From assembly GCA_963815125.1 (NCBI GenBank), contig CAWFFM010000002.1, positions 1,054,001-1,118,000 on the forward strand: DNA of 64,000 nucleotides. The letters are read 5' to 3'. Both the position numbers and the translations under genes were made by a program. The stretch's first letter is position 1. Each line of letters begins with the position of its first letter. Below the pieces are notes generated by a model. It did not search any database. It was not told the DNA's origin and was given only the letters and a program-made list of their open reading frames with translations. The stretch is from Actinocatenispora sp963815125. GTDB lineage: Bacteria > Actinomycetota > Actinomycetes > Mycobacteriales > Micromonosporaceae. This document shows, one piece after another, positions 1 through 9,144 of this stretch.

Positions 1-1151
1 GCGCTGCGCTGCACATGCCGCCCGGCGGTCGGCGCCGCCGGCTCGGCGCGATGCGGCTGTGGTTGCGGCTGATCCCGCCGGTTGCGGAAACGCCACCGTT
101 TCAACTCGGCGACCTCGGCCGGCGGTGGCCGGTGACCGGTGCCGGTCAACTCGTCCAGGCCCGGCGCCGCGGCCGCACCGATGTCCAGGTAGGCGATCGT
201 CTCGTGGCCGAGATGCTCGGCGTAGCGCACGACGCCCCGCACAGCACCTGGTGTCCGGTCGGGAACCGCGCTGACCGCTTCGGCACGCAGCCCGACGATC
301 ACCCGTTCACCGTGGTAGTGGACGAGTTCGCGGACCCGGTGATCGGACCACGGCAGGGAGAAGTGCTGCTGTCCGAGGTCGAACATCAACTGATCGTCGA
401 GATAGGCGTAGACGGTGGCCTCGAGCAGATTCATCATCGGGGTGCCGAGGAAGGCTGCGACGAACACCGTCTGCGGGGTGCGGTACACCTCTGCCGGTGT
501 GCCGATCTGCTGGATGCGGCCGTCACGCAGGATGGTGATCCGGTCGGCCATGGTGAGCGCCTCGGTCTGGTCGTGCGTGACGTACACCGTGGTGACCCCG
601 ACCCCACGCACCAGGCTGGAGATCTCCGCCCGCAGGCCGTGCCGCAACGCGCTGTCCAGGTTGGACAGCGGCTCGTCGAGCAGAAACACCCGGGGCTCCC
701 GGATGATCGCCCGGCCCATGGCGACCCGCTGCCGCTGCCCGCCGGACAACTGGCCGGGTCGGCGGCCGAGTGTCTCGCCGACCCCGAGCGCGGTGGCCAG
801 GTCGGTGACCCGCTCCGCGGCCTGCTCGGGTGCGACCTTGGCCAGCCGCAGCGGAAAGCTCAGATTGTCCCGTACCGACATGTGCGGATAGAGCGCGAAG
901 TCCTGGAAGGCCATCGCCACCCGACGTTCGCGCGGCGACCAGTCGTTGGCGATCTCACCGTCGAAGCACACCAGCCCCTCGGTGGGCTCCTCCAGTCCCG
1001 CCACCATCCGCAGGATCGTCGACTTGCCGCAGCCGGACGGTCCGAGCAGGACCATCACCTCGCTGTCGGCGACCTCCAGGTCGACCGCGTCGACCGCGAC
1101 GGTGTCCTGGGGGAAGACCTTGGTCACCGACACCAGGGTCAGGGCTGTCAC
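1..1151 (-). CDS. MalK/UgpC-type sugar ABC transporter ATP-binding protein (3' end cut by window edge)
   Basis: This is the cytoplasmic ATPase of a carbohydrate ABC importer. The N-terminal half has a Walker A motif (GPSGCGKST, about residues 31-39), a Q-loop (AFQDFALYP), the signature LSGGQRQRVAMGRA, Walker B (VFLLDEPLSNLD) and a switch histidine (YVTHD). An MalK-like regulatory extension follows (from about residue 240, including IVGLRAEAV). The start is a GTG preceded by GGAGG with ordinary spacing. The frame is still open at base 1 after 383 codons, close to the usual family length, so little is missing. It is divergent from the YaaA-family gene. The GH38 operon to its right encodes a binding protein and two permeases but no ATPase. 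This gene could energise that importer, as shared MsmK-type ATPases do in other bacteria; that link is inference. Confidence 0.92.
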   Translation of the reverse strand, partial: MTALTLVSVTKVFPQDTVAVDAVDLEVADSEVMVLLGPSGCGKSTILRMVAGLEEPTEGLVCFDGEIANDWSPRERRVAMAFQDFALYPHMSVRDNLSFPLRLAKVAPEQAAERVTDLATALGVGETLGRRPGQLSGGQRQRVAMGRAIIREPRVFLLDEPLSNLDSALRHGLRAEISSLVRGVGVTTVYVTHDQTEALTMADRITILRDGRIQQIGTPAEVYRTPQTVFVAAFLGTPMMNLLEATVYAYLDDQLMFDLGQQHFSLPWSDHRVRELVHYHGERVIVGLRAEAVSAVPDRTPGAVRGVVRYAEHLGHETIAYLDIGAAAAPGLDELTGTGHRPPPAEVAELKRWRFRNRRDQPQPQPHRAEPAAPTAGRHVQRS

Positions 1152-1360
1152 CGGGCCTCCTCTGCCGCACAGGCATACGTCGGGTCTTCACGAAACCGAC
1201 CCTTCGCCCATTCACTGTGGCCGCTCCCACCGACAATTCAATCGGCTGAACGTGCATATGTGAAGCCCTGAGGAGTATCAGCCCAGGTGACGTAGGGTGT
1301 TGCGGTTGCTGGTAGGACCATACGGTGGTGCCCGGCCGCCCTGCCGGCACCCCGCGCCGG

Positions 1361-1366
1361 TAGTGT
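1361..1366 (+). promoter_or_regulatory. Candidate -10 (TAGTGT) of a leaderless yaaA transcript
   Basis: TAGTGT fits the actinobacterial TANNNT -10 pattern and ends 7 bases before the GTG start at 1374. The start has no convincing Shine-Dalgarno sequence, so transcription probably begins at or next to the start codon. The -35 is not recognisable. Confidence 0.4.
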
Positions 1367-1373
1367 TCCCGGC

Positions 1374-2108
1374 GTGCTGGTGCTGTTGCCGCCCTCCGAG
1401 ACCAAGGCCCCAGGTGGACGCGGTGCGCCGCTGCATCCCGACCGGCTGTCCTTCCCGGCGCTGAACCCGGTACGTGCCCGGATCCTGGACGCGCTGCACG
1501 AGCTGTCCGGCGACCTGCCGCTGGCCCGCAAGGTCCTGAAGATCTCCGCGAGACAGGACGGCGAGCTGGCGGACAACCGCGCGATCCGTGCGGCACCCAC
1601 CGTCCCCGCGCTTCGTCGCTACACCGGCGTGCTGTACGACGCGCTGGGCTACGCTTCGCTGGACCGCACCGCACGCGGGCGCGCCGACCGGACCCTGGTG
1701 GTGGGGTCCGCCCTGTTCGGCGCGCTGCGACCGCGCGACCCCATCCCCACCTACCGACTGTCCGGCGGCACCAACCTGCCCGGGGTGGGACCGTTGGCGA
1801 ACGCCTGGCGGCCGGTGCTGGTACAGCAGCTGACCGGCCACGGTCTGGTCCTGGATCTGCGGTCGTCGGCCTACCAGGCGCTCGCGCCGGTCCCCGACGC
1901 GGTGACCGTACGGGTGCTGTCACCGCTGCCTGACGGCACGCTCGGCGTGGTCAGCCACCACAACAAGTCACACAAGGGCCAACTGGTCCGAGCGCTGCTG
2001 ACCGCGCCACGGATGCCACGCAGCCTCGACGGTGTGCTCGCCGCGGCCAGCGCCGCCGGCCTACCGCTGAGTGTGCAGGACGAACGGCACCTGGATCTGG
2101 TCGTCTGA
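1374..2108 (+). CDS. yaaA: YaaA family (DUF328) peroxide-stress protein
   Basis: This 244-residue protein matches the YaaA/DUF328 family from end to end. It has the N-terminal LLPPSETK motif, a central YTGVLYDALGY segment and the late HHNKSHKG block. E. coli YaaA lowers intracellular free iron and limits oxidative DNA damage during peroxide stress; the biochemical activity of actinobacterial members is less clear. The GTG start at 1374 is chosen because the conserved N-terminus begins immediately there, with a -10-like box 7 bases upstream. It stands alone between the divergent MalK-like gene and the convergent SDR gene. The two stop codons on its right lie within a short CTGACC/GGTCAG inverted repeat. 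Confidence 0.9.
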   Translation: MLVLLPPSETKAPGGRGAPLHPDRLSFPALNPVRARILDALHELSGDLPLARKVLKISARQDGELADNRAIRAAPTVPALRRYTGVLYDALGYASLDRTARGRADRTLVVGSALFGALRPRDPIPTYRLSGGTNLPGVGPLANAWRPVLVQQLTGHGLVLDLRSSAYQALAPVPDAVTVRVLSPLPDGTLGVVSHHNKSHKGQLVRALLTAPRMPRSLDGVLAAASAAGLPLSVQDERHLDLVV

Positions 2109-2120
2109 CCCGCCGGTCAG
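2105..2120. terminator. Short inverted repeat between convergent yaaA and SDR stops
   Basis: CTGACC-CGCC-GGTCAG gives a 6-bp stem with a 4-base loop and contains the stop region of both convergent genes. It is weak for a terminator and has no T-run. Confidence 0.25.
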
Positions 2121-2914
2121 GACGCGTCGAGCCCGGCCGGGTTGATCGCGAGCAGGCCACCGTCCACCCGGTACTCCGAGCCGGTCACGAACGACGCGCG
2201 GTCGCTGGCCAGGAACGCGACCACCTCGGCGACCTCCTCCGGGCGGGCGACCCGACCCAGCGGATGGGTCCGGCCCCAGGCCGCGACGGTCTGCTCGACC
2301 GTGCGCTCACCACGGAACTGGTCCGCTGCCCAGCGCAGCATCGGAGTGTCCACCGAGCCGGGGCACACGGCATTGACCCGGATCCGGTCCGCCGCGTGGT
2401 CCAGGGCCATCGACCTGGTCAGCGCGTTGATACCGGCCTTGCTGACCGAATAGGCGGCGACCGCGCTCTGCGCCGCGTACGCCTGCACCGAGGAGACGTT
2501 GACGATGGCTCCGCCGCCACGTGCCCGCATCGCGGGCACCGCGTACTTCGCGGCGAGGAACATGCCCTTCAGGTTGGTGTCCAGTACCTCGTCCCAGCCC
2601 TCGACGGTGGTGTCCTCCACCGTGCCGTAGCGCTGGATCCCGGCGCTGTTGACCAGGATGTCCAGGCCACCGTGCGCATCGACGGCAGCTTCGGTCAGGG
2701 CACGCATCGCGTCCGCGTCACGTACGTCGGCCAGCCGGCCGGTCACGCGGTGGCCCTGCGCCCGTTCGGCGGCCTGGGTGTCGCCTACCCCAGCCTCGTC
2801 GAAGCCGCAGAACACCACCGCGGCGCCGGCGACAGCGAGGTGGTGCACCACCGCCTGCCCGATACCGGCGGAGCCGCCGGTGACCACCGCGACCCGACCA
2901 TCGAACTCACCCAT
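2117..2914 (-). CDS. SDR-family sugar dehydrogenase-like oxidoreductase
   Basis: A classical short-chain dehydrogenase/reductase of 265 residues. It has the nucleotide-binding motif TGGSAGIGQ near residue 12, an NSAGI motif and the catalytic Ser-Tyr-Lys set with YSVSK. The C-terminal FVTGSEYRVDGG segment is usual for SDRs acting on sugars or small alcohols. It is the last gene of the GH38 operon. Its ATG overlaps the end of the DUF4432 gene by 8 bases (ATGGGTGA), so the two are translationally coupled. Position next to an epimerase and a sugar-acid dehydratase suggests it oxidises the sugar released by the hydrolase to a lactone or acid. The substrate is inferred from context only. Confidence 0.88.
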   Translation of the reverse strand: MGEFDGRVAVVTGGSAGIGQAVVHHLAVAGAAVVFCGFDEAGVGDTQAAERAQGHRVTGRLADVRDADAMRALTEAAVDAHGGLDILVNSAGIQRYGTVEDTTVEGWDEVLDTNLKGMFLAAKYAVPAMRARGGGAIVNVSSVQAYAAQSAVAAYSVSKAGINALTRSMALDHAADRIRVNAVCPGSVDTPMLRWAADQFRGERTVEQTVAAWGRTHPLGRVARPEEVAEVVAFLASDRASFVTGSEYRVDGGLLAINPAGLDAS

Positions 2915-3962
2915 CGCCGGGCTCCCCCCATACTCGTACCGACCATTGCAGTTCCCGGCGCTGGCCGGGACCGAAGTGCAGAGCCGTGCCGTTGTCCACC
3001 GCGTCGGCCAGCCCGTTGGTCGGGTAGCTGGAGAACGGCTCCAGCCCGACCACGTACGCCTGGCCCCACCACGGGTAGTCCGTGCTGGCACCCAGTTCCT
3101 GCCACAGCCACAGGTAGGGCAGCAGTTCGGCGTCCCACTCGACCCGTACGCCCGAGTCGTCGGCCGGGTCGAGCAGCTCGTACCAGCCGTCGGTGAAGCC
3201 GGTCAGGTAGCACAGCTCCGACGGCTCGCCGGCCGCGGGGATCAGCGACAGGTCCACGGTGCCGCCAGCGTCGGCCGGTACGGTCGGCCACCGGTACGGT
3301 CCGCCGGCGCTCACCCGCCGCCCGGAGGGCTCGATCCGCCCCGGATGCGGCAGCACCTGGACGCCGTCAGGCAACCGGATCCGGTGTCCGGGCCGCAGGA
3401 ACGGCGCCCCGAAGGCCAGATGCTGGCCCCACATGGCGTGCACCTCCACCGGCGCGGTGTTGACCGCTTGCTCCCGCACCGTCATTACCCGCTGGCCGGC
3501 GGCCAGTCGCAGGGTGCGCGACAGCCGGTAGGGCATCCGCCTGGTCGCCACGCTGAACTCGACCTCGATGAGGTCGGCGGTGTCGGTCACGACGCGGTGC
3601 TGCCATGCCTGCCCGGACACCTCGGCATGCTGGGAGAGCGCCGCCCCCCGGTAGCTGCACGGCGCACCGCCGGACGGGAAGACGTCCTGCCAGCCGCCCT
3701 GGTAGGTGTCGTGGAACAGGGCGGCGTCGTCGGCGGCGGCGCCGAGCGCTTCGGAGGGGTGACGCAGCCCGCGCGCCGACCACCAGACCAGGTCCAGGTC
3801 CCGACGCTTGTCCAGGAACTCCACGATGTCGCAGCCCTTGCCGGGCAGTACGGTGACGCGCAGTCGTTCGTTCTCCAGGGTGACCGCCGACATTCCGGCC
3901 ACCGTGTACTCGTGCACCCTGGCACCCCAGTTGCGCCAGGATCGTACCGATCCGGTACTCAC
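2907..3962 (-). CDS. DUF4432 / aldose 1-epimerase-like protein
   Basis: A 351-residue galactose-mutarotase-fold protein of the DUF4432 group. The block VTLENERLRVTVLPGKGCDIVEF appears in short form near residues 24-46, and the C-terminal half is a beta-sandwich with GLEPFSSYP. Family members are thought to interconvert sugar anomers, but few have been assayed. The GTG at 3962 was chosen because it forms a GTGA overlap with the stop of the dehydratase gene upstream and keeps the conserved WRNWGARVHEYT N-terminus. It overlaps the SDR start downstream by 8 bases. In context it probably prepares a sugar anomer for the SDR dehydrogenase. Confidence 0.85.
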   Translation of the reverse strand: MSTGSVRSWRNWGARVHEYTVAGMSAVTLENERLRVTVLPGKGCDIVEFLDKRRDLDLVWWSARGLRHPSEALGAAADDAALFHDTYQGGWQDVFPSGGAPCSYRGAALSQHAEVSGQAWQHRVVTDTADLIEVEFSVATRRMPYRLSRTLRLAAGQRVMTVREQAVNTAPVEVHAMWGQHLAFGAPFLRPGHRIRLPDGVQVLPHPGRIEPSGRRVSAGGPYRWPTVPADAGGTVDLSLIPAAGEPSELCYLTGFTDGWYELLDPADDSGVRVEWDAELLPYLWLWQELGASTDYPWWGQAYVVGLEPFSSYPTNGLADAVDNGTALHFGPGQRRELQWSVRVWGEPGDG

Positions 3963-5194
3963 AGCCGGTCCGGTTGCGGTCCGGCCGGGTCGGCCCACCG
4001 GTCGTTGGGTACCAGCGGATACCAGCCGGGTCGTCCCGGGTCACGGTCGTAGGGGTAGCTGCCGAGTTCGGCGTAGAGCTGCGCGTACCGGTCCAGTTTG
4101 GCCCGGTCGAGCCGCACGCCGAGGCCCGGACCGTCCGGCACCGCGATCGATCCGTCCACATAGGACATCTTGCCGCCGACGATGATGTCGTCGGTGAGAT
4201 GGTGGTAGTGCGCGTCCGCGGCGTGATCCAGGTTGGGCAGCACCGCACCCAGGTGCAGCATCGTCGCCAGTTGGATACCCAGCTCACCCGACGAGTGCAC
4301 GGCGACCCCGAGCTGGAACGTCTCGCACACCCCGGCCGCCTTCACGCACGGTCGGATACCACCCCAGAACGTGGTGTCCAGCAGGATCACATCCACTGCG
4401 GGGTCTCGTACGTTGGTGGCCAGCTGCTCGAAGTTGACCACCACGGTGTTGGTCGCCAGCGGCAGGCCCAGGTCGCGCAGCTGACGCATCCCGTTGAGGC
4501 CCCAGGTGGGGTCCTCGAAGTACTCGTTGGGCAGCTCGGCGATGGCCCGGCCGAACCGGCGGGCCTGCGCCACCGAGAGGGCCCCGTTCGGGTCGTAGCG
4601 CAGCAGATCGTCGCCGGTCTCGGCGGCCAGCGCCCGGTAGCACTCCAGTTCGTAGTCCGGCGCGAAGACACCGGCCTTCAACTTGTGCGTGCCGAAACCG
4701 TGGCGCTGCTTCAGCTCCCGGGCGTGCTGCACCAACTGCTCGGGGGTGCGTACCTCACCGCGGCCGGTCACCGGGTCGGCGTAGCGGAAGAACAGGTACG
4801 AGGCGAACGGCACCCGGTCGCGCAGCTTGCCGCCGAGCAGGTCGTACACCGGTACGCCCAGGTGTTGTCCGACGATGTCCAGGCAGGCGAACTCGACGGC
4901 GGCCAGCAACTGGGTGCGGTTGTTGTAGAGACTGGCCGTGGGATTGGCGAGCGCGAAACGTAACGCCTCCAGCTGGAACGGATCGTGACCCACCAGGTAG
5001 TCACGCAGGCCACGGACCGCCGTCTCGGCGCCCTCACCGCCGCCGCCCAGTTCACCCAGGCCGATCAACCCGCTGTCGGTCTCGATCTCCACCACGGTAC
5101 GGACGAACCGACCCCAGTGCGCGCCGTTGGAGTGCAACAGCGGCGCCTCCAGCGGCACCGTGACCGTGGTACCCCGCACGTCGACGATCTTCAC
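3959..5194 (-). CDS. Enolase-superfamily sugar-acid dehydratase (mandelate racemase/glucarate dehydratase-like)
   Basis: 411 residues with the N-terminal capping domain and C-terminal modified TIM barrel of the mandelate racemase/muconate lactonising group. Visible catalytic elements are the lysine motif HKLKAG, the metal-ligand strand RYDPNGA, a later ATNTVVVNF strand and VAVHSSGELG, which supplies the general-base histidine. This pattern resembles the glucarate dehydratase subgroup. The expected chemistry is proton abstraction next to a carboxylate and loss of water to give a 2-keto-3-deoxy sugar acid. The GTG start overlaps the GH38 stop (GTGA), and its own stop overlaps the DUF4432 start. 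The exact acid-sugar substrate cannot be read from sequence. Confidence 0.88.
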   Translation of the reverse strand: MKIVDVRGTTVTVPLEAPLLHSNGAHWGRFVRTVVEIETDSGLIGLGELGGGGEGAETAVRGLRDYLVGHDPFQLEALRFALANPTASLYNNRTQLLAAVEFACLDIVGQHLGVPVYDLLGGKLRDRVPFASYLFFRYADPVTGRGEVRTPEQLVQHARELKQRHGFGTHKLKAGVFAPDYELECYRALAAETGDDLLRYDPNGALSVAQARRFGRAIAELPNEYFEDPTWGLNGMRQLRDLGLPLATNTVVVNFEQLATNVRDPAVDVILLDTTFWGGIRPCVKAAGVCETFQLGVAVHSSGELGIQLATMLHLGAVLPNLDHAADAHYHHLTDDIIVGGKMSYVDGSIAVPDGPGLGVRLDRAKLDRYAQLYAELGSYPYDRDPGRPGWYPLVPNDRWADPAGPQPDRL

Positions 5195-8100
5195 GCACTC
5201 TCCTGTTCCACCGTCACCTGAAGCGCCACCAGGGCCTGGGCCGGCACCGGCACGCTCGCCACACCTGCCTGTACCGGTACATCCTGCAACTCCAGCCCCA
5301 GACTGGTGCCCACTCGCGCGGAGCGGGCCCCGACCGGTAGCCGTACCTCGACCTGCGCCTCCCGGTCCGCCAGTGAACGCAGATACACCACCAGGTCCGT
5401 ACCGGTCCGCGCGACACCCACCGAGGAAATGAAGACCGGCAGATCGTCCCCAGTGTGCACCGAGATCGAGGTGGCCCGCTCGGGTGGCGTTCCGGACCCG
5501 CCGGTGAGCGCCACCGCCACCAGCGGATCGGTCAGACCCGCGGCGGTGGCCGCGCCGAAACGCCGCGGCTCGACGCCTGTCGCCGAGCCGATCGCGTACC
5601 GGAAGGTGACCTCACCCTGCTGTTGGGCCGGGAAGTTGGTGTCCCAGATGTTGTTCAGCACCCAGGAGTACAGGCTGCCGGGCTCGGCGGGCGTCGGCTG
5701 GACCGTCGGCGGGTAGGGCACGTAGGGCAGGAACAGGTCGCCGAACATCGTCAGCGGCGCCTCCAGCGTCGCCCAGGACACGGTCAGCTCATCATCCACA
5801 TAGGACACCCAGTGTCGCAGCGGCGCCAGATGCCGCGGGGCGCCCGGGACCCGGGGGGCGTGCGTACCACCCACCGCACCGGTCAGCTCCCAGCTGTCCG
5901 GCGCACAACCCACCGCGAAGGGGAACGCGAAGAACGCACCCTCCTTGCCCGCGGCGGACCGCTTGGCCAACCGGTTGGTGACATCCACCCGGGCCACACC
6001 GGCGGACAACCGGATCGTGGTACGGATCCAGTCGGTACCCGCACCGGCCAGCTCCACCTCCAATACCGCGCCGGTGGCGTCCCGGTGCGCGGCGACCAGC
6101 GTCGCGCGGTGCCCCAACGACCTGCTGGCCAGCAGGGTCAGGTCGTCGGCCTCGATGTGCCCGGACAGGTGGTTGACCTCGGGAGCGGTGGAGTACCGGT
6201 CGTAGACGTACTGGTTGAACCCGGCGTATGCGTCGGTGTTGACCAGTTCCCGGCCCGAACGCTTGTCCATCAGCGAGCCGATGGTGGCACTCGACAGGTC
6301 GTAGCGCAGCCGGTAGAACTCGTTCTCGATGACAGGTTCGGTCAATACCTGAACCGCCGCCGGCCCATCGCCGTCCACCACGTCGAAGCGGGCCCGACCC
6401 AGCGCCGGAACCTCGGTGGCGACGAAACACAGCAACCGGCCACCGGGGCGGGTCGGCCACACCGCCGGGTCGAGGACCTCCTCGGCATGCGGCACCGGCG
6501 CCCCGGTCGCGGCGTCCAGTACGGTGACCGGCCGGTCCAGCGGCACCCTGCTGGCCGGCAGGAACGCCTCGACACGGTCCGTACGGGTGTCCGGACCGGT
6601 GTTGACCACCAGGTAGGAGGCCAGTGTCCCGACCGGCGCGGCCATCGTGTCGCCCAGCACCGCAGTCCCACGATCACGCAGATCGGCGGCCTCGTCGGCC
6701 GCGTGGTAGGCGAAACCCGCCTTGCGCGCCCACATCAGCCCACCGGCGTCGAAGCCGTGCTCGGCATCGTGCCACGGGTTGGCCGCGCCCCAGGTGTGCT
6801 CGTCGAACAGGCCCAGTTCGTCATAGGTGTCGGTGACCCGGCCGGCGATCTCGCCGGACTCCGTCGCGCCGGCCAGTGCGTGCAGCGTCTCGGCCTGGCG
6901 CAGCACGTTCTGCGCCCGGCGGGCGTGCCCGAGTGGCCTGGCACCCGACCCCAGGCCGTCGGCCCACCAGTCGGTCCACTCACCGGTGTGCTCGTCCAGC
7001 CGGTCGCCGAGCTGCTGTTCGGCCGCGGTCAGGAAGTCGGCGTTGTTGGAGGTACGCAGCCTCGGGTAGGCCCACTGCTCGTTCCAGTCCCGCGCCACGA
7101 TGGCCGGAGCGGCGGACGGTCCGGCGTTGTCTGCGTCGGCGCCCTGCACCCGGATGTGCACCAGGTCGTACGGGTAGGGTTGCCTGGTCACCTGCTCGGC
7201 CGGCATCCCGGACCACCCGAACGACTCACTGCCGTACGGGAAGGGTTGGTGCGCAAGGGAATGCAGATATCCGGGCAACAGTTCCAGACTTCGCGCGTAG
7301 CTGTGCGCCAGTCCGAGGATGTTGCCCTCCATGTAGCCCATCCCGTGCGCGGTGTCGGTGAACCACACCAGAACCCGGTTGCCGGCGGCCGAGCGCCACC
7401 AGAACGGCCGGCCCAGCCGCTGCCCACCCAACCGGTACGGCACCGCCCGGCCGGCCCAGTTGTGCGCCGCGGACAGGTGCCGCACGCCGGCGGCGGCCAG
7501 CGCGTCGACGAAACCCGCGACCGCGCCCGGCACATCGGTGTGCATCGCCGAACGCACCGGGACACCGTAGCGTTCGGCGAGGTCGCGGGTGAGCCACAGC
7601 TGCCGGTGCAGCTCCTCGGTGGACGCCGCCTCGGTGTGCATCTGGAACGGCATCGCGGTCACCTCGACGGTGCCCGCGCGGGTCAGATCCACGAACCGGC
7701 GTACCGTCCGGGCCGGCCGGGAGGCCAGGAACCGGCGGACCGGCAGGGCCGACTCGACCGTCCACCGGAACCGGCTCTCCTCCGGGTGCCCGGCGGTCGC
7801 CTCGGCCAGATCCAGGGTCGAGTCGAGGTAGCGCAGGTGGTTGCGCAATACATCACCCTGCGGATCGGTGTAGCCGATGTCCAGGTGGGAGTGGTGAACC
7901 AGATGCACCGTCCACTTGCGTTGCGGCGCCACCACGAACTCTCCGGAAGCCAGTTGCCGCCCCTCCCCGGTCGCCATGACCGTGACCGGGAGAGGCGCGT
8001 CGACCTCCGGTACGAGCAGATCCACGCTGCCCCGGTCGACGGGTCCGGCCTCGGCCAGCAGGCGCTCACCGGAGTGCAGCGACAGGTGCAGGTCCGCCGG

Positions 8101-8292
8101 TCCCTCGTCGGCGACGAGCCGGACCACCTGCGCCAGACCGTCATCGGTGCGTCGGAACAGCGGCAGGCACACGGCCCGTACGGCGATACCCCGACCGGCC
8201 AGCACCGGTCGGTAACCGGCGCCGCGCAGGGTTTCGCGCATCCCGTCGTACGTGGGCGATCCGAGACTGGCCCGCAGCAGTCGGCTGGTCAT
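5191..8292 (-). CDS. Glycoside hydrolase family 38 alpha-mannosidase-like enzyme
   Basis: A 1033-residue GH38 protein. After an N-terminal beta domain (about 1-125) comes the metal-dependent catalytic barrel, opening with LVHHSHLDIGYTDPQ; the zinc ligands are the His and Asp of HSHLD near residues 134-138. The presumed nucleophile is the Asp in SAMHTDVPG (D253). The middle three-helix region and C-terminal beta domains follow. No signal peptide is visible, so it should act in the cytoplasm on an imported oligosaccharide. It sits between the ABC permeases and the sugar-acid dehydratase, with a 4-base overlap to the latter. GH38 enzymes cleave alpha-mannosides, but the linkage and the real substrate here are unknown. 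Confidence 0.9.
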   Translation of the reverse strand: MTSRLLRASLGSPTYDGMRETLRGAGYRPVLAGRGIAVRAVCLPLFRRTDDGLAQVVRLVADEGPADLHLSLHSGERLLAEAGPVDRGSVDLLVPEVDAPLPVTVMATGEGRQLASGEFVVAPQRKWTVHLVHHSHLDIGYTDPQGDVLRNHLRYLDSTLDLAEATAGHPEESRFRWTVESALPVRRFLASRPARTVRRFVDLTRAGTVEVTAMPFQMHTEAASTEELHRQLWLTRDLAERYGVPVRSAMHTDVPGAVAGFVDALAAAGVRHLSAAHNWAGRAVPYRLGGQRLGRPFWWRSAAGNRVLVWFTDTAHGMGYMEGNILGLAHSYARSLELLPGYLHSLAHQPFPYGSESFGWSGMPAEQVTRQPYPYDLVHIRVQGADADNAGPSAAPAIVARDWNEQWAYPRLRTSNNADFLTAAEQQLGDRLDEHTGEWTDWWADGLGSGARPLGHARRAQNVLRQAETLHALAGATESGEIAGRVTDTYDELGLFDEHTWGAANPWHDAEHGFDAGGLMWARKAGFAYHAADEAADLRDRGTAVLGDTMAAPVGTLASYLVVNTGPDTRTDRVEAFLPASRVPLDRPVTVLDAATGAPVPHAEEVLDPAVWPTRPGGRLLCFVATEVPALGRARFDVVDGDGPAAVQVLTEPVIENEFYRLRYDLSSATIGSLMDKRSGRELVNTDAYAGFNQYVYDRYSTAPEVNHLSGHIEADDLTLLASRSLGHRATLVAAHRDATGAVLEVELAGAGTDWIRTTIRLSAGVARVDVTNRLAKRSAAGKEGAFFAFPFAVGCAPDSWELTGAVGGTHAPRVPGAPRHLAPLRHWVSYVDDELTVSWATLEAPLTMFGDLFLPYVPYPPTVQPTPAEPGSLYSWVLNNIWDTNFPAQQQGEVTFRYAIGSATGVEPRRFGAATAAGLTDPLVAVALTGGSGTPPERATSISVHTGDDLPVFISSVGVARTGTDLVVYLRSLADREAQVEVRLPVGARSARVGTSLGLELQDVPVQAGVASVPVPAQALVALQVTVEQESA

Positions 8293-8313
8293 GGCGGTTC
8301 CTTCCGTGCGGTA

Positions 8314-9144
8314 CTAGAACTGTCCGAGCATCAGGCCACGGGCGAACAGCCGCTGGGTGGCCAGGAACAACACCACGGTCGGCAGCGAGACGATCAGTCC
8401 CGCAGCCAGCACGGTGGGTACCGCGGTACCGGCATAGGCACTGTTGAGCGCCGACAGCGCGGTCTGGATCGGTCGCACCGACTGGTCCTGCGACAGGGTC
8501 AGTCCGAACATCAGGTCGTTCCAGACGAAGGTGAAGTCCAGGATGTACACCGCCGCCAGCGCCGGGAACGACAACGGCAGGTAGATGCGCCGGAAGGCGG
8601 TCCAGGCCGACGCCCCGTCGATGCGGGCCGCCTCGAACACCGAGTACGCGACGCCGGTGAAGAAGTTGCGCAGGACGAAGGCGGCCAGCGGCACCGAGAT
8701 GGTGGTGTAGATCAGCACCATGCCGAGACGGTTGTCGTACAGGTCGGCGGTGCTGTAGCCGAGGAACAGCGGGATCAGCAGCATCTGGGTCGGGAAGATC
8801 GTCCCGCCGTAGATGAGCATGAACCACCAGAACCCGTGCCGCAGCCGCAGTACGACCACCGCGAACGCAGCGAGCGCGCCCACCACGACGCCCAGTGCCG
8901 GGGAGAGCACCGCGTACAGGAAGGTGCTGCCGATGCTGGGTCCCAGGTCGGCGGCGTGCCAGGCGCGGACGAAGTTGTGCAGCAGCCCGAAACTGCCGGA
9001 GGGCCGCCACACGTCCTCGCCGCTGTAGCTCTGCGCCGGGCGGAACGCGTTGACCAGCAGCAGGTAGATCGGCACCAGCCAGATGAGGCCGAGCACGATC
9101 AGTACCGCCCGGCGCGCCACACCGGCCACGGTGAGCCCACGCAT
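8314..9144 (-). CDS. Carbohydrate ABC transporter permease (MalG type)
   Basis: 276 residues with six predicted membrane segments and the EAA loop (VFEAARIDGASAWTAFRRIYLPL) that docks on the ATPase. It follows a MalF-type permease, and the two form the heterodimeric channel. The ATG start shares one base with the preceding stop (TGATG). The GH38 gene begins about 20 bases downstream. Confidence 0.92.
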   Translation of the reverse strand: MRGLTVAGVARRAVLIVLGLIWLVPIYLLLVNAFRPAQSYSGEDVWRPSGSFGLLHNFVRAWHAADLGPSIGSTFLYAVLSPALGVVVGALAAFAVVVLRLRHGFWWFMLIYGGTIFPTQMLLIPLFLGYSTADLYDNRLGMVLIYTTISVPLAAFVLRNFFTGVAYSVFEAARIDGASAWTAFRRIYLPLSFPALAAVYILDFTFVWNDLMFGLTLSQDQSVRPIQTALSALNSAYAGTAVPTVLAAGLIVSLPTVVLFLATQRLFARGLMLGQF